Part shown: positions 1 to 12,028 of the stretch, one piece after another
How the letters are laid out: every line of letters starts with the position of its first letter
Numbering within the stretch: position 1 is the first letter of the stretch
From: Pogostemon cablin
Lineage: Eukaryota > Streptophyta > Magnoliopsida > Lamiales > Lamiaceae
Direction: 5' to 3'
Length of the DNA: 64,000 nt
Assembly (NCBI GenBank): GCA_023678885.1
Contig: CM042975.1
Span: forward strand, 29,243,405-29,307,404
Notes under the pieces: generated by a model
What the model was told of the DNA's origin: nothing
What the model saw: the letters and a program-made list of their open reading frames with translations, nothing else
Database searches by the model: none
Program-made: the position numbers and the translations under genes

Positions 1-39
1 CTTGCATAGCTCGTTCCACATTACTGAGCCATCAATAAC

Positions 40-70
40 TATGCCTAACCGAGTAGCTTATCTCTACAAC
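40..70 (-). pseudogene. possible echo of the DUF1068 terminal exon
   Basis: On the minus strand this short stretch reads AAGCTACTCGGTTAG, close to the last codons of the DUF1068 gene (AAGCTACTCGGTTGG). It could be the end of a neighbouring duplicate cut by the window edge, or chance. Only about 20 bases match, so support is weak. Confidence 0.2.
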
Positions 71-234
71 TGTTGTATTCTCTTTGTTTCGATGGTCCCA
101 TCATAAGCTGCAGCAAACAGAACAGATTGAAGCAGCAACACATTTCTACAAAATCGTTTATTTTTATACAACCTCAAAAATTCAGTTCTTACTAAAGATA
201 ACAGAGCATCTAAAACTGCGGTTTCTGGTTATCG

Positions 235-2041
235 TTATTCCCAACCGAGTAGCTTAGCTCTTCGTTCCCACAGCGCTGTTATCTTCCTCTCTCTAACGAG
301 CAGCATCTCAGCTCGTTCTCGGGCTCCTTCACAGGTTTCTGTGGCGATATTGCACTTCTCAGCCTCTCTCTGGTACTGTGAAGCTGATCGTCTTGCTTCC
401 CTCAATGTGACATTCATATGATCGGTCTGCTCTTCTTCCACAACTTTTAGCAGTCGCAACTCTTCCGATAATAAGTCTGCAAATTGTTTCTCCATCTCTT
501 CCTTGAGATCAGGCTCATCTTTGCCACAATCTGTAGAGGAAAATAATTCAACACATTGTTCATAATACTATCACAAGAATCACTAAAATCAAGGAAAAAT
601 AATAATAAGGCCTTCAAGGCAGAGCCATAGTAAAGCATTCAAGGTATGTTATAGAAGCAACATCCGGGTAGTACACCACGAACGAACGAAATCCAATTTC
701 TATTAGGTAGCACTTGGATTGATGAATGGGATTTGTGAATTTTGAATCCATTTATAACCATTATGTGAAATCATTTAAACCAGATCAAATTATTTCACAT
801 ACAAAACCCCGGAGAGAAACAGAGGAAGTCATCCGGAAAAACCAGAGAAATCATACCTGTAACATAGAGTTGAGCCAAGCCTGTAACATATTAGAAAAGA
901 AAAGAAAGAAAGAGAAAAGGTGTCAATAAAATGGAGATCATTAAGTGACAAGAATAAGAAATTTAACAATAGCTAGAGCTTTGAAATTAAGAATCAAACA
1001 TAATAAATGAGGAGAAATGAACAAGAACATCTAAAAAATCCCATCTATTTCTCTCGTCGTCGATAAAAAATTAATTGAAAATGAAGATAAAATATGGCCA
1101 AAGAGATAGACCAAGTCAGGAAATGACATCCTTACTCCTTCCTCACATATCAGCATTTTGAACACATTTTGAAAAGATACAACTACTCTCTCGACTCCGA
1201 ATAATCACAGCTAAAATTCAAATAATTGGACAAAATTCGACTTCTTGTACCCTATCATGATTATAACTACAAGTCTGCATAAACACCTCATTAACTCGGG
1301 GCATTTCACTAATGATGTTTTTGAAGGGCTCTTTAGGGTAAATTTATCTATAAATACCCTATTCATGTCACATTTCTAGTCAAGAAAGTAAAACCATGTT
1401 CATCAATTTGTATCCTGAACAATAAGACAGTACTCAAAACAAGATCATGTAATGGTTAAGGTGATGCTTAACCACTGCTCTATGTTATTTTCTCTGCAAT
1501 AGTACTAGACTAGAAGAATGAAAAGCTTTACCATTTGCTATGACTTTCCCTATGTAATAGAACCCCAAAGTTGATCTTCTAGTATAATGTAAAAGCATTT
1601 CCAACAAACTAAAATAAAATTTGCTTAGTACACTTTCTCCAGCTCATTGTCAAATTATCAGTACAGTCAATACAATAAGTGAAAGGATACATAGCAGCAA
1701 ATGAATCCATTCCATTCATCCCTTTCATAGGTGAAGCAGCATAGAAATCAAGAATCAAGGAATTACACAAAATCCTCAGATCCCAGAAGCTGAAAAGTAT
1801 CAAAACTTAAGCTTTGGGGGGGGGGGGGGGGGCGCATACCAGGAGAGAGCTGTAAAAGGGATTGAGGAGGAGTACAATGGCAAGTGCATGGAGCACAAGA
1901 AGGTGAAATCCCTTTAGAACTAAAACCCTTGTTGAATTTATAATAGAGAGCTGGACCAGATACACAGAGTGCAGAAACCACTGCAAAAATCACCAAGAAA
2001 CACCTCAACCAACTCACTGATCCACCACTCATCTCACTCAC
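235..2041 (-). CDS. DUF1068 family protein, membrane-anchored coiled coil (3 exons)
   Basis: Predicted 173-aa protein. Exons on the minus strand are 2041-1840, 880-857 and 530-235; they total 522 nt and stay in phase with GT-AG junctions. Residues about 11-34 form one hydrophobic segment (WLRCFLVIFAVVSALCVSGP...), probably a signal anchor. A Cys/Pro-rich linker follows (CAPCTCHCTPP). The second half is Glu/Arg-rich and probably a coiled coil, ending in KLLGWE. From memory this order matches the plant DUF1068 family, whose biochemical role I do not know. The middle exon is a 24-nt microexon giving LAQLYVT. It was placed because it is flanked by splice signals and joins both neighbours in phase. 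A 17-base G run (1816-1832; C run in the transcript) starts a few bases after the first donor. The start at 2041 is the first Met; a second Met three codons later is possible. Confidence 0.85.
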
Positions 2042-3014
2042 TCACTCTCTCTCTCCCCCAGTAAAGGAACTTTAACAGGGGATCATCAAATCAATTTATA
2101 TACAAGTATGGAGTATTATTTTGGTGAAATTCCTCCGTGTTTTGTTACTGTGTGTGTGTGAGTGAAAGGACAAGGGATGGATTGGTGGTTTTTCACATTA
2201 AAAGCAGTAAATGTTTTACAGCTAGATACCCTTTCCCATGTTTGTCTCCTTGTCAGTGCCATTATTTTCCTTCCACTCGATCTGCTTGCTGTCTTGCTGC
2301 GTGTTCTTCTCTTAATCCTCCTTAATTATGACACTTTTGCTTTGTTTAATGAGGTTTAAATTACTCTAGATTAGGAACATAGCATTTGATTTGACACCGA
2401 TTTAAATTTCAAAAACTGAGATAATCCATTTACGGATTTACTATTGAAAATTCTTCTTATTTAGAAAAAAATTAATTATTCACATCTAGAAAAATTATTA
2501 GAATAATTTTTTTTTATTAAAATATCTAAACTATCCTATTTTTCTTACATTGTTACAATTAAAAACAATTCTTTTAAATTATGTGTCAAATTTCTTGTGG
2601 AAGTAAAATTATAAAAATAAAATTACAAACAAGAGACTTTGTTAAATAAAAAAAGTATTTTTTATTTCATTTTAAAATAAACAAGATTTCATATAGTATT
2701 AGGTAGAATTAAAGAAAGGATTATCTAGAAGATTATCCATAAAGTTAAGAGTTTCGACCAATAACGAAGGCTATCGATAAAATGCAAAATCCTAACTGTA
2801 CAATGTGTCACAAATTTGACACTAAAATGTATAAGATCAACATAATAAAAAATATTCAATAAAAACAATTTTTTGCATTATGAGATTAAAAAAATAAAAA
2901 TACAACTTATATGAGAAAAAAAAAAAGGGTTGGTGTATGTACACATAATGGATGTCAAAATTTATATGTCAAAATTTATCATGCTCCACGCGTAATTGCT
3001 TCTCTAAAACTTTT
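2042..3014. other. intergenic AT-rich DNA, probable DUF1068 promoter side
   Basis: No convincing coding sequence. A CT-rich stretch just after 2041 (ctcactcactctctctctcc) probably belongs to the 5' UTR of the minus-strand DUF1068 gene. The rest is AT-rich with no feature I can name. Confidence 0.5.
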
Positions 3015-3022
3015 TCAATAAT

Positions 3023-3370
3023 TAGACATGCACAAAAAAACCGAAACCGGTGATTCGAACCGGGGAACCGCCGATTTTAACCGGAACCGGAATCGTCGGT
3101 TCCGAAAATGGCAAAAAAAACCGGAACCGGCTAAGGAAGGTTCGTTTCGGTTCCTCATATTTGGAAAAAAAACCGGCGGTTCCGGTTCGAACCGCCGGTT
3201 TTTCAATTTTTTTTTCTTTTTACGCTTAAAACCCAAAAAAAAAAACCAAAATCGGCGGTTCCGGAACCGAAACCTTCGTACCCCGGTTCGATTCCGGTTC
3301 CCCCTACCTTGGAACCGGAACCGCCGATTTGAAACCGGAACTGACGGTTCCGAACCGGGATGCATGTCTA
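3023..3370. mobile_element. hAT-type MITE rich in ccggttc/gaaccgg motifs
   Basis: The element is 348 bp with inverted termini TAGACATGCA at 3023-3032 and TGCATGTCTA at 3361-3370. It is flanked by an 8-bp target-site duplication with one mismatch (tcaataat at 3015-3022, tcaattat at 3371-3378). The interior repeats ggttccggttcgaaccgg-like blocks, so both strands give long Arg/Asn/Phe-rich open frames, which are not genes. An 8-bp duplication and short inverted repeats fit the hAT superfamily. A second member lies at 10681-10950. Confidence 0.8.
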
Positions 3371-3814
3371 TCAATTATCATCACATTCCAACCTTTTCAA
3401 ATAATTTTCTCAAGGTAAACCCCCTTTGACTGTGACCCTGTCCTACTTCTTCAATAAGCATCCTTTCATATGTAAGTAATTTTCTTTTTAGCTTTTAATT
3501 TTAATCTATAGAATATAATTATGTTTGACAAGCTGAACACATTAAAATTCAATCATTAACTTTTCTCTATTTTGAAATGTTTTTTAGTAATATACAAATG
3601 TGTAATAATTGGATTGGTGGTTGGTAGATCCACAATTCACCCTCACTTCATTATTCGGTGAGTCCAGATTTTGGTAAGATGTGTCATTTGCAGCGCGGTT
3701 GAGTGAACAGTGTGGATTGACCAGCGATCAAATTTATTTTGATGTGTATATTTTTTAATTTCATAATTAAATAATTTAAATAAAATTATTAATAGGGTTA
3801 ATTCATAATATATA

Positions 3815-4023
3815 CTCCATCCGTCTCCTTAAAAAATGACTTCCCATCCAAGGAGTCCCCTTCCCTTCTTTACACACATTGAACTCATACACATTTATTA
3901 ATATAATTAAAATATGGAAATCACACTCCCACTAATACAACTACCTACTACATATTAAATAATAATACTACTTAATTCACGTACCAAAAGGCAAAAGAAT
4001 CTATTAATGATTGACGAAGGGAG
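3815..4023. mobile_element. Stowaway-like MITE (CTCCATCCGTC termini)
   Basis: The left end CTCCATCCGTCTCC follows a TA; the right end reads gacgaagggag. This is the familiar Tc1/mariner Stowaway terminus, slightly diverged. The right-hand TA is not exact, so that boundary is approximate. Confidence 0.6.
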
Positions 4024-4137
4024 TTTATTTTGGAAAATTATATGTGATGAGTCGATTTATAATACATGATTCACCAAAAAGGGTAATTGTAAATTAATTA
4101 AAATTTTGAGTTCAACTTGGTGCATATGTACATTGGT

Positions 4138-5068
4138 TTGAGATGGCAATGGTAGGGTACCCCTTATTTTAGGGTACTCGTATCCGTATTCGATTAAAAG
4201 ACAACTATCCGTACTCGTATTCGTTCCATTTAAAAAATTTATTATGTACCCGTACCCGTCCCATTCCCGTTTATCAATACTCGCAGACACGAAGTTTAAG
4301 AAAAGTAACTTTTTGTTAGTGTGATGTAAGAAAGAGAGGGGGTATTTTGGGTAATTGGTAGAATAAAGTGTATGATGACTTTGACTAGATTGTGTGTAAA
4401 AAGAAGATGACATTTTTGTAATATTGTAGTATTGTAAGATTATTGATATTGTGTATTGTTTCTATTATTAGGGGGTGAAATTATTATTGGGACGAACTAA
4501 AATAAAAGGTGCAAATGTATTCTTTGGGACGGAGAGAGTATTATTTTAAATAACTATTTAATAAATATGACTAAATATAACTTATAACTATTAATTAAAG
4601 TATACTATAAAATATCTTATAATATAAATTATGGGCTATTATGTGGTGCACCCTAGATTTTAAAGATTAAAAACATGAGATAGTAGGTAATTATATATTT
4701 TTAATTTTTAATATAATTAACGTTAAGATTGAATTATTGTTTAATCCAATGATTGATTTCGTTCAGGTGCACCGAAATTAAAACTCATTAATTATATAAT
4801 ATATATTAAATTTTATAAAAATATAGTATATATATAATCGAGGTACTCGTGGATTTTGAGGCATTACCTGTACCTATCCCAAATTCTAATGATATTTCAT
4901 ACAACTATCCGTACCTGTTTCAAACTCATTTACAACTACTCGTACCTTACCCATTAAGGTTTGAATAGATCGAATATCCGAAAATATCCTTTACAACTAC
5001 TCATACCTTACCCATTAAGGTTTGAATAGATTGAATATCCGAAAATATCCGTGTCATTGCGGTCCCTA
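4138..5068. mobile_element. non-autonomous hAT-like element with 8-bp TSD
   Basis: The perfect 8-bp duplication ACATTGGT occurs at 4130-4137 and 5069-5076. The ends are imperfect inverted repeats (ttgagatggcaatgg on the left; complement of cattgcggtccctaa on the right). The interior repeats gtacccgt/tatccgtactcgt motifs. It also contains a decayed Stowaway-like end (gggacggagagagta, about 4527-4541). Only short frames are present and no transposase is recognisable. A related end seems to occur near 49600-49645 (gggtaccctactcgctgtcatccc). Confidence 0.7.
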
Positions 5069-5391
5069 ACATTGGTGTACTAACCAATTTAATTTCTATC
5101 ATTAATTAATTTTAATTTTTCTAAAGGAGAAAACAATTTTTTTCAAATTAAAGTTTCGAAATTGGTGAGGATCAGAGAAGCCCACCATAAGCATCAGATT
5201 CATCCAGACTTTCCCATTTGAAAGCATAAATAAAGAAAATCCAACAAGTTATACACAAAATTCAATTGTTCTTGGTTTTGTTTTATGCGTTTTTCGGAAA
5301 GAAAGGTAGAGACAATTCTTTAAATTTCTTCTATTTTTTGCCAAGTTTCGTCGGTCGAAACAAGAAAGGGGGAGAGAGAAAGGGGGAAAGG

Positions 5392-8300
5392 ATGGTGAAG
5401 ATCACAGCTTTGATGGTACTGAAATGCACCCCGGAGGGTTCGGATCCGGTTATATTGGTGAACGCGTCGGATCTAAGCAATTTCGGGTTTTTCCAACGCC
5501 CAAGCATTAGGGAGTTCATTGTTTTCGTGGGTCGGACCGTAGCTAAACGGACCCCGCCCGGCCAACGTCAGTCGGTGCAGCATGAAGGTTCGATCCTATT
5601 TGATTATTTTTTGTATTTTTCCTTGTTATTCGTTTTTTCTCTTCATCTGTTTGGCGATTATTCGGAATTGTTGATTTCAGGGGGGTTTGTGCTTAATTTT
5701 GATTTGTGTTTTTGGGGTTCTTTTGTTCATTACATACCGGCTGATTGTTGATCATCATCTTTAGTTTGTTTGTTCTTCTTTTTTGTATCTTGATCATGTA
5801 TTTACTTTCAGATTTTTATTGTTGGAGATTTTGTTGTTGCGATGCCAGTTTTTTATGGTAGAAATGACCTTGAGTTTTTACTATGGAATTGTGGATTCTA
5901 TTGTACTATTCTATGCAGGAAATATTGAGCTAGCCAAATTGTTATGATATTGCTTGCTAACTCTGATGGCGATAATCTTTATCCATGATGTTCTCTTAAT
6001 CACTTGAAATGTTTGACACAAGAAACCAGTTGTTTATTGTCTGATATTCTGTGTCTATTTGATAACTTAAGTTCAGTTTTGAATTACGGGTATGTAATGA
6101 CTGGATGGAGAACGTATTTGATTCTTGATTCTGAAATAAAATTAAATATAATTGGTTCTGAATTGCCCTTCAATCTGCAACACTTCAACTGTAAACAGAA
6201 TACAGAGATAGTGTATCTTATTAGTTACCATGCAACAGCGGCAATCTCAGGCAACCTTTTTTCTAACCAGCAGATTAGTGGGGGAAGATTATTTGGTTCT
6301 AATGCTCTGTTGATAGTGGTTGTTGCTTGATTTATATCTGGATTTTGGAATTATACCTTTGTAATTACTTCAAGTTGTCAGTTTATTGACCCTGATTATT
6401 TTTCTTTGAAAAAAATTACGTGTATTTGATAAGTAAAAAGGGACGTCAACTGTTTATGATAAACAGGTGGTTTCATATATTATGATTTTACAGTAAAATG
6501 AATGAAACCACCAGAAAACCGACATTGCTTTTTCCTCCCTGAATCAGAATACAAGGTTCATTCTTACAATCGAAATGGCTTATGTGCACTGGGGTTTATG
6601 GACGACCATTATCCTGTACGCAGTGCTTTTTCATTGCTGAACCAGGTACAAAGGCTCTATTCGAGCTTTTCTATAATGAATAATTAGGATTTTGTTGAGA
6701 GCTTTTTTTTGAAGTTGTGATTTTGAATGAAATATGTTTGTTTATTAGGTCTTGGATGAATACCAGAAGAATTTTGGAGAGTCCTGGAAAACTGCTCAAG
6801 CTGATAGTACTCAAGAATGGCCATATCTAACTGGTGCATTGGCGAAATTTCAGGTTTGTTAGTCTATTTATTCTCTGTTAAAAAATTGAAGTCTTAATCC
6901 TGTTATAATGACTGGTGCTTTCCGTTTATAATTTTTTTTTGACTTTCCTCCTTAAAACGTTTTAGGACCCTGCTGAAGCTGACAAACTGCTGAAAATTCA
7001 ACGGGAGTTGGATGAAACTAAAATTATTCTTGTAAGTTCTGTTTCTAGCTTTGTGGAGACCCATTGTCACATACCACATAACTCTAGGCTTGTTTCATGA
7101 TCATGATCATGATGTTGGGGCAATGTATTCTAGATATTGCCATCAACTAGGAGATATTTAATTTAGCAAGATTTGATCACATTAATGATATTGTATTGTT
7201 CACTCTGAGAATGATATAAGACTGAATCTATTTGATTTTGGTTTGTTAAGCTGCTCAAAACAAGGTATTATGATCGGAGTGATTTCAGCTTAAGATCAGG
7301 ACAGACTTTTCCAGTTAACCACTTCTTTCATTCAAGGAGTCAGCTTCACTACTGATTGTTGCGCAATTTAAAACTGCATTACTATCTCTACCTCTAATGA
7401 GATGTTAACCTTATTCCTGTTTCCACTCAATTAGATCAAGATGCTTGACTGGGCATTCAACCTGCGTTAGTGTTTTGCAAACAATCAATCGCTTAGTGAT
7501 GTTATGGGTAGGAAAGGATCTGAAGCAGACAGGATAATGCAAAGATTTTGATTTCAGAAATATTTCCTTTTTATGCTAATAATTTGAAAGAAACAGAATT
7601 TTATGAATAAGTTCAACTATCAGAAAAAACACTTAGGAGAGTAATACAACATGTTAATACACTGGGTTTGATGTGCTTGACCACTTTCAATTTGTTAGAA
7701 ATTAATTTCAAAAGCTTTAATGCATCTAATTAATGCACTTAATATCTCTCTAATTTTTCTTGGTTTCTTAATCCTTGTTAATGTTATCATGATATTAATA
7801 TGTTTGTCATTTTCATCTCAGCACAAGACTATTGACAGTGTCCTAGAACGGGGTGAGAAGCTAGACAGTTTGGTTGAGAAGAGTTCTGATCTCAGTGCAG
7901 CTTCTCAGGTTCGTCTTACAGTCAGATTTTATCAGTAATATTATTGCAGTTCTGGTTGTTATCTTATTAACACTCCTTCAAAAGTTGAAACATTAAACTT
8001 GATTCCACCTCTGTTTTATCCTAAAACTACAATACACACTGTAAACCTCCCAGTTCAGCATTGATGCTTTTTTGTAATTCCCTTAGAATTCGTTTATGAT
8101 TTCTTGTAGACATAACTCTTTTCAAGATGATTACTGTAGCTACCAATTAATTTTATGTCATAAACTTAATACTGGTTTGTCTAAGTTGTTAAATTCCCTA
8201 AGAATGTTTACATCCACTGGGATGAATATGTTGTTGGTTTTACCTTAGGAATTGATAAGAATTAGTATCTGGTTTCATAATTTCCCAGGATTATAGCCTC

Positions 8301-8644
8301 GTTAAGATTGAGTTCAATAACAAAAAAGGTTACTTGTACTGAATTAAGACGCAGTTACTTTTGGAAGCTCAATCGGAGTTTGGCTAATTCGCCTCCCTTT
8401 TGGTCTTTTATAGTGTCTGAATTTGGATGTAACAACTGAATTATATGTTAATTCTGATATGTCCACACTTATTGGATGCTGTTCTTTCTAAGATAAATGC
8501 AGTTTGGCTTTTCGGTTTATGCTTAATAGTTTTTTTGCTTAGACGACAAGCATGTTGTGCAACTCTTAAGCTAATTTTTTTTTTTTGCAACAGATGTTTT
8601 ACAAGCAGGCAAAGAAAACCAATCAATGTTGTACTATATTGTAA
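5392..8644 (+). CDS. YKT6: R-SNARE YKT6 (longin + SNARE motif, prenylated), 6 exons
   Basis: Predicted 200-aa protein. Exons are 5392-5587, 6548-6645, 6749-6853, 6966-7031, 7822-7908 and 8594-8644; total 603 nt, all phases consistent. YKT6 is a lipid-anchored R-SNARE acting in ER-Golgi, endosomal and vacuolar membrane fusion. The N-terminal longin domain (about residues 1-135) begins MVKITALMVLK. The SNARE motif runs from about residue 140, with the expected zero-layer Arg at about 165 (SVLERGEKLDSL). The protein ends NQCCTIL: Cys197 starts a CaaX-type box (prenylation) and Cys196 is the usual palmitoylation site. Length fits the family. The start at 5392 is the first Met of the longin domain; the open frame begins further upstream but that part looks like 5' UTR. 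Identification is confident from family memory. Confidence 0.93.
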
Positions 8645-10211
8645 ATGCTTCAAGAAGGAAGGAGATTTTCTTTTAAGCAACTTCTAATGTATGGCTTAGT
8701 AGTTGCTATATCAATGAATGTGAAGTTAGACGATGTTGTTTATATCATTCACGTAATGTTGTGAGGCTCGAATATACGGTTGTTCCTCGTGTATCTCTGC
8801 ATCGCATTAGGAGAAAAGATATCATGTTGGCAAATTGGCAGTGATTGTGTTGTTATAATGTGACCTCAGTGTTCTTTTGGGAGCTTTGATCAGCTTATAT
8901 ATGTTGATTTCTATTGCACAATGATATATATCTATACTTATGTTGTAATTATTTCAACTTGAGATAATCAAATGAAGTGTCTAATTGTTTGAAATCTTTG
9001 TTGCATTCAGCTTTGGTTTGACTTTTGTTTACTTGGATAGGTTTGCTATTGATTTATAGAATTTCGAATTTCGATTCAGTGAATATCAAAATAATTTAAT
9101 GAAATTTACCCAAATTTTTACAAACATAAATAAATAAATATTTGTTATATTATCTTGTGATTCTTTAATAAATTGATGTGATTACTGTTTATAAATGATA
9201 GTGCCACGTATAATTAGGCAAATGAATGATTTCTTATAGACGAGAGGCGCGTGATTAATTAATTACCAAAACTTAATTTCTTTTCCTCTTTATTCATGGG
9301 TATTAATACGTTTTCATAGATGGGTATTTATGTTATTTCCTTTCCTCTTTATTTAAAAAAAAGATATTTTTATCAATGTTCAAATTAAATACTACTACAA
9401 GTTAGAGGGGATAATAGATAGTTTTTCAAAATATAAGGTTTATTTAATAGTTTGGATAAATATCGATGGTTTTGGTAATTTACTCCTTACTTAATTGTAT
9501 TTATTTATTTATTTATATTATTTTTTACCATAATAAGTTACTAATGGCTCAAATAACAATTATAAAAATGGGTACATTATTACATTTTTAATGAAAAATC
9601 AAGCTTAAACGAAATTTGACAAAACTCACACCTAACATATTCATTTCCTGAAGACTCACTTACACCACTTAATATAAAAACAAATGGGATCACATATTCC
9701 ATTTGGTGTTTCATCTGTTGCATGTATTAGATTCTTGTTACGTATCGTAATTAATGGCCAAATTTCTACCACATGCTCAAAGGGTTTAATGGTCATTAAC
9801 TAGGATATATTATTTTAATAGAAAATAAGCTATGGAATAGGGAGTGGAATACCAAAGTGGAACAGGGGATTCGGACCGATATAAAAAGAGGTTGAATAGC
9901 TTAGGTTAAAATGAACAGAGGTACTCCCTCCTTCCCATTTTCATCTTCACGAATCAAAACGAAAAGTGTGAAGTTGAAATTGAGACGGAGAAAATATTAA
10001 TTTTTAATTTAATTTGACAAATACCAACTCCTTGCATGTAGCAAAGAAAACATCTTACTGGTTACAAACTGGGACAAAATAGTTACATTCAATCAAAAGA
10101 AAGTTGATCCTTGCAAGTTGCAAACTAAACACTTAATATGATAACCATCTTCTTACTTAGTACAAAAACAAGCAAATTTTAGGCACACATGCATAGGTTA
10201 TTATAAATATC
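8645..10211. other. YKT6 3' flank and AT-rich intergenic DNA
   Basis: YKT6 3' UTR probably extends some 250-350 bases. The remainder is AT-rich with no gene seen. A decayed Stowaway-like end (gtactccctccttccc, about 9924) with a reverse partner near 9980 (gagacggag) suggests an old short MITE. Confidence 0.4.
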
Positions 10212-11716
10212 CTATTTTCCAAATAGGGATTTGAACCACCAAGTCCCTTTATCCTTAGGGCCATCACTTTCAGGGGGTGCATCAGATTGAGGTGTTTTCT
10301 GTAGCTTGGTCACATCATATCCTTCTTCTTTAGCCTTCTCCACCAACATATTATAAGTCTCCTCATCCATGTGAGATGCCCTGCTCAGAATCTGCCAAAA
10401 ACATTCCGTGGTGTGGTTTAGAATAAGGAAAAAATGCACTTTTGATTCGAATGAATTTGTCTAATTTCGAAATGGTCCTTTTTATAGTGCAGTTTCGGTC
10501 CCATAAAATCTTTAGGGAACTTTTAAGAAATTCAAATGGAATGTTACTTGACCGTTACTAAAGTCTCAAGGTTGGTCCCATAGTTCTAAAATAACAAAAA
10601 CTATTTGATGATTTTCCTATGTATAATTAGAGGGTGGGAAAATTATACTAATAATAACAAAACACATGGAGTATTTGGACTAGACATGCACCGGTTCCCA
10701 TTCCAGTTCCTGGAAATGGAGAATCGGAACCGATCGAGGTAGAAAGTTTTGGTTCTGGGTTTTAATTTTTTTTTACTTTTTGCTTTTTAGCCTTTAAAAC
10801 GTAAATAAATAAAAAAACCATTGGATTGAACCGGGAAATTCCGCTGATTCTGGTTTCACGAAATGAAGAACAGGAACCGAACAAGAATATATCCAGTTTC
10901 AGTTCATTTTGGCCGATTTCGAACCAGAGGTTCGTTTTTGTGCTTGTCTAATTTGGACAACGTATGGGTATGTGATCAAAATTGAATAAACCACTCATTA
11001 TTTGCTATACCGAATATATAAAAAACACTATCATTTTTATTCAAATAAATAACTTTTTAAAACCATAATTTCTAGCATATGTTCGGACTCTTCAAATTCT
11101 AGACCAACAAACCCTTAATAAAAAAATTTGTACTCATCACAGATAGAAAAAACACAATAAATTGCAACATACTCGATCATTTAATATGATCAAAATTAAC
11201 TTCATCCAAATGAATGCATCATGCATGTATGTTAGTATGCATGAAAACCATATCCACATGCAAGATTCATATTCATATAGGAAAGCTAATAATCTTAAGT
11301 GAAAATTAACATGAAAGAACAGAAGAAGTAGAGAAACATACCCACAGAAATTTCCTTGTGGGTCCACCAATGAGGGCATACTGATAATCATCATCAAGAT
11401 ACAAAACCCAATAATCCCCAACAACAGGGATTATAGGCAGAAAAGGGGGCACATAGAATTTAACTTTAAGCTTAGCTTCATCACTCTTTGGGTCAGCAAA
11501 GTAAGCAGTTCCTTCAATGGAAACCCTCTTTCCATCCTTCCAAGTCTCATTCAAAACATCAACAGTAGTGCCATCTTCTTTGAGAGTGTAGGTGGCCCTT
11601 GTATCCTTGCTGTTCTTGGGTTGGAAGAATGATGGGAATGAAGCTATTTCATACCATCTTCCCATGTACCTATTCACATCCAAATTCTTCACCACTGTCA
11701 TCTCTTTCTTTGACAT
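10212..11716 (-). CDS. TIL: temperature-induced lipocalin, copy a (2 exons)
   Basis: Predicted 184-aa protein; exon 1 is 11716-11342 (125 codons, ends in phase 0 after Trp125) and exon 2 is 10391-10212. TIL proteins are plasma-membrane-associated lipocalins protecting membranes and sterols from heat, cold and oxidative stress. The lipocalin signature G-x-W is at residues 19-21 (YMGRWYEIASFPSFF). The Pro-rich hydrophobic loop PPFLPIIP at 90-97 is the part thought to attach to the membrane; no signal peptide is seen. Exon 2 starts ILSRASHMDEETYN and ends WWFKSLFGK. The intron (10392-11341) carries a hAT MITE at 10681-10950. It lies in tandem with copy b at 13576-14662 on the same strand. Upstream are an ABRE-like and a heat-shock-like site. 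Confidence 0.93.
10681..10950. mobile_element. hAT-type MITE inside the TIL-a intron, perfect 8-bp TSD
   Basis: The element is 270 bp. Termini TAGACATGCAC (10681) and GTGCTTGTCTA (ends 10950) are inverted repeats. A perfect 8-bp duplication ATTTGGAC flanks it (10673-10680 and 10951-10958). It shares its terminal sequence and gaaccgg-like interior with the element at 3023-3370, so the two are members of one family. Confidence 0.88.
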
Positions 11717-11866
11717 TTTTGCTGAGCAAGAAGGTGGGGTTTTGGAGGAGTTTGCTTCTTCTTAATGTTTTCCTATTTTTGGGTTTGTTGATGGAGTGTT
11801 GATGGGTGTGTGTGTGGTGGGAATATGAGATTAGGTTGGTGGGGCTGACTTGCAAACTGGAGGCGT

Positions 11867-11895
11867 ACACGTGGATATTCTGGAAAATGCCAGAA
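11867..11895 (-). promoter_or_regulatory. ABRE/G-box-like and heat-shock-element-like sites upstream of TIL-a
   Basis: About 150-180 bp upstream of the TIL-a start are ACACGTGG (11867-11874, ABRE/G-box core ACGTG) and TTCTGGAAAATGCCAGAA (11878-11895). The latter reads as alternating TTC/GAA units with one decayed unit, as in plant heat-shock elements. This fits the known heat and stress induction of TIL genes. Function is inferred from motif only. Confidence 0.5.
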
Positions 11896-12028
11896 ATTAT
11901 TGAGGTGCTTGAATTTATTTAGCTTTTGCAAACGTAAGAATCTTGAAATTATTACTCCATACTCTGGAAAAATGCGAGAAATTATTGAATTGCTTGAATT
12001 AATTTAGCTTTTGTAAACATAAGAATCC
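11875..12028. repeat. direct duplication in the TIL-a upstream region
   Basis: A block of about 70 bp at 11875-11943 recurs at 11959-12028 (84-bp period) with scattered substitutions. The heat-shock-like TTCTGGAA of the first copy has become CTCTGGAA in the second. Confidence 0.75.

Noticed and set aside
3015..3429. Long Arg/Asn/Phe-rich open frames on both strands
   Set aside because: They come from the ccggttc/gaaccgg repeats of a hAT MITE with inverted ends and target duplication; no protein family fits.
6004..6330. 108-codon frame in the first YKT6 intron
   Set aside because: Lies wholly between YKT6 exons 1 and 2, with no recognisable domain; a chance intronic frame.
11137..11424. Hydrophobic 95-codon minus-strand frame over the end of TIL-a exon 1
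   Set aside because: Out of frame with the lipocalin and mostly intronic; a shadow frame.
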